DNA from: Verrucomicrobiia bacterium
Lineage (GTDB): Bacteria; Verrucomicrobiota; Verrucomicrobiia; Opitutales; Cerasicoccaceae
Length of the DNA: 64,000 nt
Assembly: GCA_030432235.1 (NCBI GenBank)
Contig: JAUIHT010000001.1
Span: 1,116,001-1,180,000 of the forward strand
Direction of reading: 5' to 3'
Shown here: piece by piece, positions 25,558 to 34,759 of the stretch
Layout: the number at the start of each line of letters is the position of its first letter
Position numbering within the stretch: position 1 is the stretch's first letter
The notes under the pieces: model-generated
Databases searched by the model: none
Seen by the model: the letters and a program-made list of their open reading frames with translations, nothing else
What the model was told of the DNA's origin: nothing
Translations under genes and position numbers: made by a program

Positions 25558-25578
25558 GTCGCGAATCTTACACGCGAC
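25558..25578 (-). promoter_or_regulatory. Hairpin at the leader peptide stop codon
   Basis: GTCGCG/CGCGAC 6-bp stem with a 9-base loop that includes the UAA stop of the leader peptide. It may act as a pause or protector hairpin in the attenuator. Confidence 0.45.
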
Positions 25579-25666
25579 GCCATCGCAGGGCCAACCCGGG
25601 CACGGCTACGCACCACCACACCTTGAGGGTGGAAAGGGTTTTCGCGGCTGCGATGTTCAATGACAT
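25568..25666 (-). CDS. trpL: trp operon leader peptide (32 aa)
   Basis: The ORF starts at ATG 25664-25666 and stops at TAA 25568-25570. It reads MSLNIAAAKTLSTLKVWW followed by CVAVPGLALRWRRV: two adjacent Trp codons at positions 17-18 and a third near the end, in 32 residues. A ribosome stalled on the tandem Trp codons would leave CCCGGGTTGGCC (codons 23-26) free to pair with the 5' arm of the terminator, allowing trpE transcription. With enough Trp-tRNA the ribosome would cover that stretch and the terminator would form. No strong Shine-Dalgarno is visible. The Trp codons, antiterminator and terminator agree well with ribosome-mediated attenuation. Confidence 0.85.
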   Translation of the reverse strand: MSLNIAAAKTLSTLKVWWCVAVPGLALRWRRV

Positions 25667-25746
25667 GATGCGCAATAAGACTTCGCTGAATCGAAAAGGC
25701 AACCCCAAAGCGTCTTCGCCCGCCGCGCGGAATGGCGCTATCTGTG

Positions 25747-26193
25747 TTAATGCTGCTCCGGCTGAGCCGCGTGGTCGAGCTGTAGCGGCTCGCGGTGGAA
25801 CTTCCGGCGCAGCCAGTTGATGCTGCGGCAAACGGGCTTCCAGCCGACGAGTCGCCTCTCCAGACGGTATTTGCCCGGGAAGTCGAGTGCCATGAAGCCG
25901 ACGAAAATCGTGAGCAATCCCTGGCCGGGCGTGACCAGCATGACGATGCCGATGATGATCAACAGCACGCCCACCAGATTGCGCGCGATCATGATCAGGA
26001 CGACGAGGGCAGGGTGCATTTGCCTCCAGCGGCCTTCATGGCGACGCTGATCCAGAAAGTAATCCGCCGGCATTCTGACGAGAATCACCGGGACCAGAAT
26101 GGCTGCCGCCACGAATAGCAGCAGGGTCAAGCCCGCAATCAGGCTTAGCACCGTGGCGTTGTCTTCTAAAAAGCTTTTGGTCGCTTCCCACAT
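25747..26193 (-). CDS. Small membrane protein with PGPGW-like motif
   Basis: 148 residues with a first hydrophobic helix (VLSLIAGLTLLLFVAAAILV), a loop with conserved charge (MPADYFLDQRR), and a second pair of hydrophobic segments around VMLVTPGQGLLTIFVGFMAL, the PGPGW-type motif (PF09656). The C-terminus is cytoplasmic and basic. The function of this inner-membrane family is unknown. It lies 18 bp upstream of the GH30-like gene's end on the same strand and just before the trp leader. Confidence 0.8.
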   Translation of the reverse strand: MWEATKSFLEDNATVLSLIAGLTLLLFVAAAILVPVILVRMPADYFLDQRRHEGRWRQMHPALVVLIMIARNLVGVLLIIIGIVMLVTPGQGLLTIFVGFMALDFPGKYRLERRLVGWKPVCRSINWLRRKFHREPLQLDHAAQPEQH

Positions 26194-26211
26194 GTTTCCC
26201 GGGAGGGTACA

Positions 26212-27903
26212 TCACCGTTCGATCATCAACGTGGCAATGCCATAGACGGGCAAGGTGAAGTTCGCCGCCGGGTCTTCCTTTTGCCAGAGGCTGTCCTCCG
26301 AGGAAACACGTAGCGCGAGCGGCTTCCAGCCGGGGTCGAGGTCCAGGCGGACTTCCTGCAACTGGTCCGACGCATTGAGCAGGACGATGGTAGAACGCTC
26401 GCCACCGGGCTGCAGGTAGGCGCTGGCCAGTATGGATTCGTTCTCTTCATCGACGGCGTAGCAGGCGGAGCCTGCCGGGATAGCAGCGAAGTAATGCCGC
26501 GCGGCGGTAAACTTCCCCGCACCCTCGCCAGTTTCCTTGTCGGTGAGGGCCTGGTCGTTGAGCTTTTTACCGTCGGCCATCTGCCAGTAGATATACGCGC
26601 TTTGTTGTCCGGTGGTCAGGGCCTGGTGAATCTTTAACGCGACCGACCACGCGCCGCGATGCGGTGATTTACCATCCTTGCCAAGCCAAGCCGGATCTTC
26701 ACCTGAGGTTTCCGTCATCCAGGACTTGCGACCCTTGGCGGCGTAACCCGCGACGTTGCCGGGGATGCCCTCGGCGGGAGAACGTTTCCAGCCTTCGCGC
26801 CACCAGATCCACGGTTGGGCTTCGGCTCCGGCGCTGCTTTTACCGTCGGGCGCGTAGCCGTGGATGGCCGCGATGGGCATCAGCTCGACGCCGCCGGGTT
26901 GGGCGTCGATGTCCCGCAGGTATTGCAGGTTCTTGGCGCGGGCGGTCTTTCCGCCGCCGTACTGCCAGAGCGAGTAAGCGCCGCCGCCGAGGAGGTCTTC
27001 CGGGCCGACAAGCTGGATGTGCCGCAGCTCGGGATGCGCGTCAAAGGCCGCGCGGATAGCCTCGAGGGCGGGCCGGTAACCTTCGCCACTGGGATAGAGG
27101 CAACTGTTGTAAAACACCTCGAAGTTTGGCTCGTTCTGGATGCTGAAGTAGTCGAGCTTGAGGTTGAAGGTGCGCTGCCAGCCCAGGATGTACGAGGCAG
27201 TGGAGCGCGCAAACTGCTCCAGCGCGGAGGTGTCGCGGTCGCCGTCGTTGAAGAGCGCGAGCGGCTCATTACTGGTGTCGAGCACGCCCCCGGCGAAGTT
27301 CCCGCCCCAGATGAAGGGCCAGGGCGCGCCTTTCTTGGGCATGGGGTAGTCGCTGTTGCCGTAGCGATAGCCCGAGGTGCGCTTGACCCACGGTACAGGT
27401 GACCAGAGCGAGCCGACGAGGACGAGGTCTTCGCCGCCTTTTTGCGCCAGTAGGGCGGAGGCCCATGCCGTGCCGTCCTTGTAGTTGAAGAAATGCAGGT
27501 TCTTCTCCGGGTCGGCCTGCATGACCGAGATGGGCACGCTCTTGCCCGCGTACTCGCGGGTGTAGTCCTCCGGCCCGCTGTAGGTGCGCACGTTGTTGTC
27601 ATCGGGGCCGGGCAGCGGCGGGCGGTTGTGGAACCACGGTGAGTTGTAGAGGTCGGTCGAGTAGGGCTCAACGAAGCGCGGCGTGAAGTCGATGCGCAGC
27701 ATGGAGCAGCGCAGGCTTTCGAGAAAGAGCTTTTGAAACCATTCCTCGGCGGCGCCTTCGCCGTAGGTGCAGGTGCCGAAGCCATCGATCGTTTGACGCT
27801 GGTGCGCGTCGTCAAAAGTCACGGGAATAGTGACGGGGGCGGCATGGGCGCTCAGTGCGAGAGCGAGCAGGCAGGGGAGGGAAGCAAGCTTCGACATACC
27901 CAT
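26212..27903 (-). CDS. Secreted GH30-like glycoside hydrolase
   Basis: 563 residues with a signal peptide (KLASLPCLLALALSAHAA). The family opening QTIDGFGTCTYGEGAAEEW, the acid/base region YFSIQNEPNF (Glu258) and the nucleophile region WMTETSGEDPAW (Glu398) fit GH30, followed by a C-terminal beta domain (SILASAYLQPGGERSTIVLL). GH30 enzymes act on beta-linked glycans such as glucosylceramide, beta-1,6-glucan or xylan; the exact linkage cannot be told. ATG 27903 and 27897 are both possible starts. Divergent from the adenine deaminase gene, with 101 bp between starts. Confidence 0.85.
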   Translation of the reverse strand: MGMSKLASLPCLLALALSAHAAPVTIPVTFDDAHQRQTIDGFGTCTYGEGAAEEWFQKLFLESLRCSMLRIDFTPRFVEPYSTDLYNSPWFHNRPPLPGPDDNNVRTYSGPEDYTREYAGKSVPISVMQADPEKNLHFFNYKDGTAWASALLAQKGGEDLVLVGSLWSPVPWVKRTSGYRYGNSDYPMPKKGAPWPFIWGGNFAGGVLDTSNEPLALFNDGDRDTSALEQFARSTASYILGWQRTFNLKLDYFSIQNEPNFEVFYNSCLYPSGEGYRPALEAIRAAFDAHPELRHIQLVGPEDLLGGGAYSLWQYGGGKTARAKNLQYLRDIDAQPGGVELMPIAAIHGYAPDGKSSAGAEAQPWIWWREGWKRSPAEGIPGNVAGYAAKGRKSWMTETSGEDPAWLGKDGKSPHRGAWSVALKIHQALTTGQQSAYIYWQMADGKKLNDQALTDKETGEGAGKFTAARHYFAAIPAGSACYAVDEENESILASAYLQPGGERSTIVLLNASDQLQEVRLDLDPGWKPLALRVSSEDSLWQKEDPAANFTLPVYGIATLMIER

Positions 27904-28004
27904 TCCCTATGGCCGGAAAGCCGGGCCGCGTCGATGTCCTTTTCAGCCACCGCCGGAAAGCTTCATGCTTGTCCCGTACGGATTGTTGGGAAACAGTTCA
28001 CCTT

Positions 28005-29609
28005 ATGGAGCAAAGCTTTACCCTCGAAGGCAACGTGGTCGATGTCGTCGCCGGCCGCATATTTCCCGGCAAGGTAACCGTGAAGGACGGCACCATTACC
28101 GCCGTCGAGGAGAACCCCGGCGAAACCTACGACACGTACCTCTCTCCCGGGCTAGTCGATGCCCACGTGCATGTGGAGAGCTCGCTGCTGTCGCCGTCGG
28201 AGTTTGGCCGGGCCGCTCTGGTACATGGCACCGTGGCGTCCGTCAGCGACCCGCATGAGATTGCCAACGTGCTCGGCATTCCCGGCGTGGAATGGATGCT
28301 GGAGGACGCCAAGAAGACGCCCTTTCACATTTGCTTCGGTGCTCCCTCCTGTGTGCCCGCCACGTCTTTCGAGACTGCTGGCGCCGCCTTCGGCCCCGAG
28401 GAGGTCGACCAGCTTTTGGCCCGTGACGACATCCCGTACTTGGCCGAGGTGATGAACTTTCCCGGCGTCATTAACCGCGACCCGCACATGATGTCGATTG
28501 TGCAGAAGGCCATCGACCGCGGCAAGCGCATCGACGGTCACGCACCCGCCGTCACCGGGGAGGCCATCGAGAAATATGCCAGCGCAGGCATCGAGACCGA
28601 CCATGAGAGCATCACACTCGACGAGGCCCGGCAGAAGTGCCACCTCGGCATGAAGATCGCCATCCGCGATGGCTCCGCCGCGCGCAACTTCAACGACCTC
28701 TGGCCGCTGATGGCGGAGTTCCCCGACATGTGCTTCCTGTGCAGCGACGACAAGCACCCCGACGACCTTGTCGTCTCCCATGTCGACGAGCTGGTGCAAC
28801 GCGCCATCACCAACGGCATCGAGCCCATGATTGCCCTGCGTGCCGCCACGCTCAACCCCACCAAGCACTACGGTCTGCACAACGGCCTCCTGCAGGTGGG
28901 CGATAGCGCGGACATCGCCGAATGGGATTCACTCCAGACGATGAAGTGCCAGCGCTGCTGGGCCAGCGGTCAGCTCGTGGCGGAAAAGGGTGAGTCACTC
29001 CTCGAATACCAGAAGCCTTCCACGATCAACAAATTCGAGGCCCCACAAACCAAGCCCGAGGATTTTCAACTGCCTGCGGTGGAAGGCCCGCGACGTATCA
29101 TCGTAGTGCTGGATGGCCAAATCGTCACCGACGAAACCAGCGCAGAGGCGGACGAGGCGGACATCGAAAACGACCTGCTCTACATCGCGGTGGTCAATCG
29201 CTACGCACCCGCCAAACCGGCGGTCGCACTGATTAAAGGCTTTGGCCTGCGTGACGGCGCCATGGCCAGCAGTGTGGCGCACGACAGCCACAATGTCGTG
29301 GTTGTCGGTACGAACGTGCGCGACCTCTCCCGCGCCGTCAACCTCGTCATCGCGGCCGGAGGCGGCCTGAGCCTGGCCGCGGGCAAAGGAGGCAAAGTGC
29401 TGCCGCTGCCTATCGCCGGTCTCATGAGCGACGGCGAGGCTCACGATGTCGCCCGCGCCTTCACCGGCCTGACTCACGCCGCCAAACAGCTCGGCTGCCC
29501 GCTGGGCTCGCCCTTCATGACGCTCTCTTTTATGGCCCTGCCGGTGATTCCGAAATTAAAAATCACTGACCACGGCCTCTTCGACGTCACCACGTTCTCA
29601 CTGGTGTGA
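28005..29609 (+). CDS. ade: Adenine deaminase
   Basis: 534 residues from ATG 28005 (MEQSFTLEGNVVDVVAGRIF). Longer in-frame starts would run back over the divergent GH30 gene and are not conserved. Family marks are YLSPGLVDAHVHVESSLLSP (metal-binding HxH), SDPHEIANVLG, MNFPGVINRDP, GKRIDGHAPAVTG, FLCSDDKHPDDL, DSHNVVVVGTN and GGLSLAAGKGG. The enzyme converts adenine to hypoxanthine and ammonia in the cytoplasm. It is convergent with the downstream sulfatase, only 19 bp apart. Confidence 0.96.
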   Translation: MEQSFTLEGNVVDVVAGRIFPGKVTVKDGTITAVEENPGETYDTYLSPGLVDAHVHVESSLLSPSEFGRAALVHGTVASVSDPHEIANVLGIPGVEWMLEDAKKTPFHICFGAPSCVPATSFETAGAAFGPEEVDQLLARDDIPYLAEVMNFPGVINRDPHMMSIVQKAIDRGKRIDGHAPAVTGEAIEKYASAGIETDHESITLDEARQKCHLGMKIAIRDGSAARNFNDLWPLMAEFPDMCFLCSDDKHPDDLVVSHVDELVQRAITNGIEPMIALRAATLNPTKHYGLHNGLLQVGDSADIAEWDSLQTMKCQRCWASGQLVAEKGESLLEYQKPSTINKFEAPQTKPEDFQLPAVEGPRRIIVVLDGQIVTDETSAEADEADIENDLLYIAVVNRYAPAKPAVALIKGFGLRDGAMASSVAHDSHNVVVVGTNVRDLSRAVNLVIAAGGGLSLAAGKGGKVLPLPIAGLMSDGEAHDVARAFTGLTHAAKQLGCPLGSPFMTLSFMALPVIPKLKITDHGLFDVTTFSLV

Positions 29610-29628
29610 GGGAGGCGTCACTTGCGAA

Positions 29629-31041
29629 CTATTCGGAGCGCAGGGAGAGCCTTTGTTGGAGCTGTGCGTTCAGCTCTTCGACGGCCTCGGGCTGGTCCTT
29701 GGCAATGTTGAGGGTCTCGCCTTCGGGCGTACGGTGATCGTACAGTTCGTAGTAGCCACCTTTATGCGCGATCAGACGATAGTTGTCTGTGCGGATAGTC
29801 GTTGCCTCGGATTGGTAACTGACCGCGCTGCCGCCGGTCTGGTCGGGGTTGTCGAGTTGAGGCGTGAGGGATTCTCCATGGAGCTCCGGCGGCAGGGGCA
29901 GCCCGGCCAAATCGCATAGGGTAGGGTACAGGTCGACGGTCTCGACAACAGCCTTGGTGCTGGCGCCGGGTTGCTTCATACCGGGAGTGACGATGATGAG
30001 CGGCGCGTGCAGGGACTCTTCGAAGAGTGCGTGCTTGCCCCAGATGGCGTGTTCGCCGAGGTGCCAGCCGTGGTCGCCCCACAGCACGATGATGGTGTCC
30101 TTGTCCAGGCCGTCTTTTTTCAGGGCGTCGAGGACATCGCCGACCTGTTTGTCGGCGTAGGTGACGCAGGCGTCGTAGTGGCGGCGTACCTGTTCGGCAA
30201 AGGCGGCGTCCTCGCGCGGGTCTTTGCCCCACAGGTTGTAGCGCATGAATTCATTTGAGCCGTGCCAGGTGGTTTTGCCCGCGGGTTTGTTCGGATGTGG
30301 GGTGGGCGGCAGGTCGATGTCGCGGTAGGGCTCCATGTAGGTCTCCGGCGAGCCGAAGGGCAGGTGCGGGCGGATGAACCCGACGGCGAGAAAGAACGGT
30401 TTGTCGGCTTTTGACAGTTCGCCCAGCTCTTTGAGCGCCTCTTCTTTGATAAGGCCGTCGGGGTAGGTGGTGTCCGGCCCTGCTTCGGACTGATAGACGT
30501 CCGTCGTGCCCGTTTTGCCCCGGGCCTCCCCGTTAGCCAGGCCGTGCATGGCGCCTTTGGGGCTCTGCCAGGGACCGCTGGGCATCAGGCTGCGGTCCCA
30601 CGCATCGGGCAATTCAGGCTTGGCCGGATCGTCCCAATTCGCGCCGCCGAGGCCGCCGGGATAGTGGGATACCTTCCCGATGGACACCGTGGTGTAACCG
30701 TGCTCACGCAGCCATTGCGGCAGTGAGGGCGAGACCGAGTCGGGGTCCTTCTCGAGCTGTCGGGTGCGCTTCTCGAAGGCGTTGTTGTTGCTGGGGCCGT
30801 ACTGGCCGGTCAACATGGCATAACGGGAGGCGCCGCAGGTGGGGGCCTGCACATAGTGCCTCAGGAACAGCCGCCCCTGGGAGGCCAGCCGGTCGATGTT
30901 GGGTGTCTGCATGTAGTCGGCCCCGTAGCACCCAAGCTCGGGCCGCAAGTCGTCCACGCAAATCAGCAGGATGTTCGGACGCTTGGCCGAAGCCAGCAAG
31001 GCCGAGGGGATCAGAAGAAGGAACAAGGCAAATCGTTTCAT
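29629..31041 (-). CDS. Secreted sulfatase (iduronate-2-sulfatase-like)
   Basis: 470 residues: signal peptide ([19 protein letters not shown]), metal site [18 protein letters not shown], formylglycine motif [14 protein letters not shown] (Cys69, C-x-A-x-R type), [34 protein letters not shown] and [17 protein letters not shown]. This layout is that of iduronate-2-sulfatase-like S1 sulfatases. It would remove 2-O-sulfate from uronic-acid-containing or other sulfated glycans in the periplasm or outside the cell. A formylglycine-generating enzyme is required but is not in the window. Confidence 0.92.
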   Translation of the reverse strand: MKRFALFLLLIPSALLASAKRPNILLICVDDLRPELGCYGADYMQTPNIDRLASQGRLFLRHYVQAPTCGASRYAMLTGQYGPSNNNAFEKRTRQLEKDPDSVSPSLPQWLREHGYTTVSIGKVSHYPGGLGGANWDDPAKPELPDAWDRSLMPSGPWQSPKGAMHGLANGEARGKTGTTDVYQSEAGPDTTYPDGLIKEEALKELGELSKADKPFFLAVGFIRPHLPFGSPETYMEPYRDIDLPPTPHPNKPAGKTTWHGSNEFMRYNLWGKDPREDAAFAEQVRRHYDACVTYADKQVGDVLDALKKDGLDKDTIIVLWGDHGWHLGEHAIWGKHALFEESLHAPLIIVTPGMKQPGASTKAVVETVDLYPTLCDLAGLPLPPELHGESLTPQLDNPDQTGGSAVSYQSEATTIRTDNYRLIAHKGGYYELYDHRTPEGETLNIAKDQPEAVEELNAQLQQRLSLRSE

Positions 31042-31206
31042 GGGAGAATAACCGGACGAGTGAAGTACTAGGTTTTATTATCTCAGGTGTCACGGCAATG
31101 ATCAACCTGATGCGTCCTGTAGCTTTACTGATTTACGGTCTTTTGTGGATTAAAAGAAATAATGCTCGACAGGGGTATTAGGAAGCTTAACTAATAGTGG
31201 CCCCTC

Positions 31207-32337
31207 ATGAAGCGCCTTTTTGCCCCCACCGAAACCCATCCCGCCGAAACCCGCGCTGCCGTCGCGCCGGATACGGTCAGGAAGTTCCGAGACCTCGGCT
31301 TGGCCGTCTCCGTGCAGAAGGGCATCGGGGCGAAGTCCGACTTCCCTGACGCCGCTTACGCCGAGGCCGGGGCCGATGTCGTGCCCGATGCACCGACGGG
31401 TTATGCCCAGGCGGACATCGTTACGCGCGTGCGCAAGCCCTCGATTGCCGAAATCGACGCGCTCAAGCCCGGAACTCTGCAACTGAGCTTTTTGGATCCC
31501 TTTAACGAGAAGCCGCTCATTGACGAGCTGGCGAAAAGGGAAATCGCCGCCATCAGCATGGAAATGATTCCGCGCACGACCCTGGCTCAGAAGATGGACG
31601 CGCTTTCGTCGCAGGCCAATCTCGCCGGGTACGCCGCCGTCGTGCTGGCCGGGGACCGCATGCGCAAGATTCTGCCCATGATGATGACGCCTTCCGGGAC
31701 GATTTCACCGGCCAAGTTTTTCATCATCGGGGTCGGGGTGGCCGGTTTGCAGGCCATCGCCACAGCCAAGCGGCTCGGCGCCCGTGTGGAAGCCTTCGAC
31801 ACCCGTCCGGTGGTCGAGGAGCAGGTCAAATCCCTCGGCGCGAAGTTCGTCAAGGTGGACCTCGGCGATACCGGCCAGACGGACCAGGGCTACGCCAAGG
31901 AGCTCACGCCCGAGCAGTTGGAAAAGCAGCGCGCGGAGATGGCCAAGGCCTGCGCTCGCGCCGATGTCGTCATCACCACGGCGAAACTTTTTGGCCGCAA
32001 GGCCCCGCTCATCCTCAACGAGGAAGTGCTCACGCAGATGGCCCCCGGCAGCATCGTGGTTGACCTCGCCGTCGAGTCCGGCGGTAACGTCGCGGGCTCC
32101 AAGGTGGGCGAGGAACATGTGACCGCCAATGGCGTGCGCGTCCTGGGCCCGGAAAACCTCGAAGGCTATTTTCCGAAGGACGCCAGCCTCATGCTTGCGT
32201 CGAATTTCTACAATCTCATCGACCACTTCTGGGACGCCGAGGCCAAGGACTTCCAGTTCCGCGAGGACGACGAAATCCTCAAGGGCTGCCTCATCACGCG
32301 CGGCGGCCAGATCGTCCACGAACGCTTTAAAGGATAA
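31207..32337 (+). CDS. pntAA: NAD(P) transhydrogenase subunit alpha part 1
   Basis: 376 residues. Family start KRLFAPTETHPAETRAAVAP, EISMEMIPR-type segment AISMEMIPRTTLAQKMDALS, the nucleotide fold FFIIGVGVAGLQAIATAKRL and VVVDLAVESGG-like SIVVDLAVESGG. This is domain I, the soluble NAD(H)-binding part of the proton-translocating transhydrogenase. First gene of a three-gene set (6 bp to the next gene). The 165-bp gap upstream of it presumably holds the promoter, though I see no clear box pair. Confidence 0.96.
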   Translation: MKRLFAPTETHPAETRAAVAPDTVRKFRDLGLAVSVQKGIGAKSDFPDAAYAEAGADVVPDAPTGYAQADIVTRVRKPSIAEIDALKPGTLQLSFLDPFNEKPLIDELAKREIAAISMEMIPRTTLAQKMDALSSQANLAGYAAVVLAGDRMRKILPMMMTPSGTISPAKFFIIGVGVAGLQAIATAKRLGARVEAFDTRPVVEEQVKSLGAKFVKVDLGDTGQTDQGYAKELTPEQLEKQRAEMAKACARADVVITTAKLFGRKAPLILNEEVLTQMAPGSIVVDLAVESGGNVAGSKVGEEHVTANGVRVLGPENLEGYFPKDASLMLASNFYNLIDHFWDAEAKDFQFREDDEILKGCLITRGGQIVHERFKG

Positions 32338-32343
32338 CGCCCC

Positions 32344-32625
<282 letters not shown>

Positions 32626-32634
32626 GGCGCGGCC

Positions 32635-34080
32635 ATGGAAGACCTCATCAATCTCGCGTACATCGTCGCCTCGATCATCTTCGTGCTGGGTATCAAGATG
32701 CTCGGCAAGGCCGAGACCGCCCGCAAGGGCAACATGCTCTCCGCCGTCGGCATGCTCATCGCCATCGTGGTCACGCTGCTGGCCAAGGGGCTCGACTACA
32801 AAATCATCTTTGCCGGGCTCGTCATCGGCGGTGGCATCGGCGCGGTCGCGGCCAAGCGCGTACAGATGACCGGGATGCCGGAGCTCGTCGCGCTCTTCAA
32901 CGGCTTCGGGGGCCTGGCCTCGCTGCTTGTCGGTTGGGCGGAATACCACCGCAAGTCACATCTTATCCCCGAGGAACTGCTGGGCGTGGTCGAACCCATG
33001 AACGAAGCGGTGGCTGCGTCAATAACACCGCTGCCCACTTTCACCGCCGTGGTTATCGTGCTAGCCATCCTCATCGGCGGCGTGACCTTTACCGGGTCGG
33101 TTTACGCCTGGGGCAAGCTCTCCGGCAAGCTCGGGGGCAAGGCTCTGGTTTTCTCCGGACAGAAGATCGTTAACGCCCTCATCGCTCTGGCTATCGTCAT
33201 CCCGGGCATTCTTTTCAGCCTCAATCCCACCGGCGAGATGGCATACACGCTGTTGTTTGTCGTCATCATCGCTTCGCTGTTGCTGGGTGTGACGATGGTC
33301 ATGCCCATCGGCGGGGGTGACATGCCGGTGGTTATTTCCTTGCTGAACTCTTTTTCCGGCCTCGCTGCCAGTGCGGCTGGCTTCATTATCGCCAACAACG
33401 TGCTCATCGTCGCGGGCTGCTTGGTCGGTGCCAGCGGTTTGATTCTCACGGTCATCATGTGCAAGGCCATGAACCGCAGCCTGGCCAACGTGCTCTTCTC
33501 CGGCTTCGGCTCTGTGACGCAAAGCTCGGCCAAGGGTGGACCCGGCGGCGAGCCCAAGGCCATCACCGTCGAAGACGCCTATTATGTTTTGGAAGCGGCG
33601 CGCAACGTGGTCTTCATTCCCGGCTACGGCATGGCCGTGGCGCAGGCCCAGCACGCGGTCAAGGAGCTGGGTGAGCTGTTGGAAAACAACGGCTGCGAAG
33701 TGCGTTTTGCCATCCACCCGGTGGCGGGTCGCATGCCCGGTCACATGAACGTTCTGCTGGCCGAGGCCGATGTGCCATACGAGCAACTGGTCGAGATGGA
33801 CGACGTCAACCCGACCATTGAGATGGTCGACGTGGCTTTTGTTATCGGGGCCAACGACGTGGTCAATCCCGCCGCGGCGGACGACCCCGGCAGCCCGATT
33901 TACGGCATGCCCATCATCGAGGCGCACAAGGCCAAGAGCGCCTTCTGTCTCAAGCGCGGTAAGGGCGCGGGCTTCTCCGGCTTGGAGAACGGCCTCTTCA
34001 CCGCTCCCAATACCCGCATGATTTACGGCGACGCCAAGGCCACCATCACCGGCCTCGTCACCCAGTTCAAGGATAGCTGA
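32635..34080 (+). CDS. pntB: NAD(P) transhydrogenase subunit beta
   Basis: 481 residues: nine or so membrane helices in the first 280 (LFNGFGGLASLLVGW, GGGDMPVVISLLNSFSGL), then the NADP(H)-binding domain III with VFIPGYGMAVAQAQHAV, FAIHPVAGRMPGHMNVLLAE, GANDVVNPAAADDPGSPIYG and KRGKGAGFSGLENGLF. It completes the enzyme that moves hydride from NADH to NADP+ using the proton gradient, providing NADPH. Last gene of the pnt set, convergent with vapC. Confidence 0.97.
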   Translation: MEDLINLAYIVASIIFVLGIKMLGKAETARKGNMLSAVGMLIAIVVTLLAKGLDYKIIFAGLVIGGGIGAVAAKRVQMTGMPELVALFNGFGGLASLLVGWAEYHRKSHLIPEELLGVVEPMNEAVAASITPLPTFTAVVIVLAILIGGVTFTGSVYAWGKLSGKLGGKALVFSGQKIVNALIALAIVIPGILFSLNPTGEMAYTLLFVVIIASLLLGVTMVMPIGGGDMPVVISLLNSFSGLAASAAGFIIANNVLIVAGCLVGASGLILTVIMCKAMNRSLANVLFSGFGSVTQSSAKGGPGGEPKAITVEDAYYVLEAARNVVFIPGYGMAVAQAQHAVKELGELLENNGCEVRFAIHPVAGRMPGHMNVLLAEADVPYEQLVEMDDVNPTIEMVDVAFVIGANDVVNPAAADDPGSPIYGMPIIEAHKAKSAFCLKRGKGAGFSGLENGLFTAPNTRMIYGDAKATITGLVTQFKDS

Positions 34081-34125
34081 GTGTCGTGAGTCAATGGGAT
34101 CTGGGGCGTGTGACTCAAGGTGTCG

Positions 34126-34524
34126 CTAGTCCAGTAGCTTCACCGGTATGTATTTTGCGTAGTGGCTGAAATCCTGGTCTGTAGTCAGGATAGCCATGCG
34201 GTGATTGGTTGCCTGGGCGCAGATGAGGAAGTCGTAAAACGAGCCTTGAATCCCGTGGGCACGACAGTGGTTGAAATACTCCGCGGCTAGGATGTGGTCC
34301 AGATCGGTGGCGAGCAGGACCTCATAACCGGAAAGCAATTCGTTCAATTTTGAAAAACGTGCCGGGTCACGGATGCCAGAGAGCAGTTCCTGCTTTACGA
34401 TTCCGGGCAGGATGACACGTCCCTCCGTTATGAGTTCACGAAGCTGCCGGATGGTGTCCGAGACTGCGGTCTTGTGCCTGCGAAAATAGAGTGACCAGAC
34501 GGAGGTGTCGACGAGGACCTTCAT
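34126..34524 (-). CDS. vapC: VapC-like PIN-domain toxin
   Basis: 132 residues with all PIN-domain acidic residues: Asp6 (VLVDTSVWSLYF), Glu46 (VKQELLSG), Asp98 (SFYDFLICAQA) and Asp116 (LTTDQDF). PIN toxins are Mg-dependent ribonucleases, often cutting tRNA or rRNA, neutralised by the partner antitoxin. The start overlaps the antitoxin stop by 4 bp (ATGA at 34521-34524), the standard VapBC layout. The C-terminus HYAKYIPVKLLD is typical. Confidence 0.93.
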   Translation of the reverse strand: MKVLVDTSVWSLYFRRHKTAVSDTIRQLRELITEGRVILPGIVKQELLSGIRDPARFSKLNELLSGYEVLLATDLDHILAAEYFNHCRAHGIQGSFYDFLICAQATNHRMAILTTDQDFSHYAKYIPVKLLD

Positions 34525-34721
34525 CGTCCGCGACGATACTTTTTGTAATCGAAGTCGTCGAATTCTTCAAAGGCACCTTCGGCATCCAGGAGTTTCAATT
34601 GCTTTTGGTGGCGGATAAAGCTTCGCAAGGCCTCATCCACGGTTTCTCGCTTTGTGCGGAATCCTCCAAGGGCCAGGGCTTCGTCAAGCAACCCCTCTTC
34701 GATTTTTAGATTTGTCGCCAT
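34521..34721 (-). CDS. vapB: VapB-like antitoxin
   Basis: 66 residues: a ribbon-helix-helix-like N-terminus (MATNLKIEEGLLDEALALGG, then KRETVDEALRSFIRHQKQ) and an acidic aromatic tail (EEFDDFDYKKYRRGR) that would wrap the toxin. This is the VapB family with DUF2191-type features. It precedes vapC with a 4-bp overlap and is preceded by a palindromic operator, so autoregulation by the VapBC complex is likely. Confidence 0.92.
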   Translation of the reverse strand: MATNLKIEEGLLDEALALGGFRTKRETVDEALRSFIRHQKQLKLLDAEGAFEEFDDFDYKKYRRGR

Positions 34722-34723
34722 GA

Positions 34724-34759
34724 TGTGTCAATGTTGACACATTATGGGGTTGTGTCAAC
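34724..34759. promoter_or_regulatory. vapBC operator: perfect 18-bp palindrome plus half-site
   Basis: TGTGTCAATGTTGACACA (34724-34741) is a perfect palindrome ending 3 bp before the vapB ATG, and TGTGTCAAC recurs at 34751-34759. A palindrome plus a repeated half-site next to a ribbon-helix-helix antitoxin gene is a classic autoregulatory operator layout. Confidence 0.75.

Noticed and set aside
27991-28001. AAACAGTTCAC before the adenine deaminase gene as a fifth copy of the operator
   Set aside because: Only AAACAGTT matches; the outer bases that make the site symmetric are missing, and the gene is unrelated.
27855-28004. Upstream in-frame extension of adenine deaminase
   Set aside because: It overlaps the start of the divergent GH30-like gene and is not conserved; family homology begins at ATG 28005.
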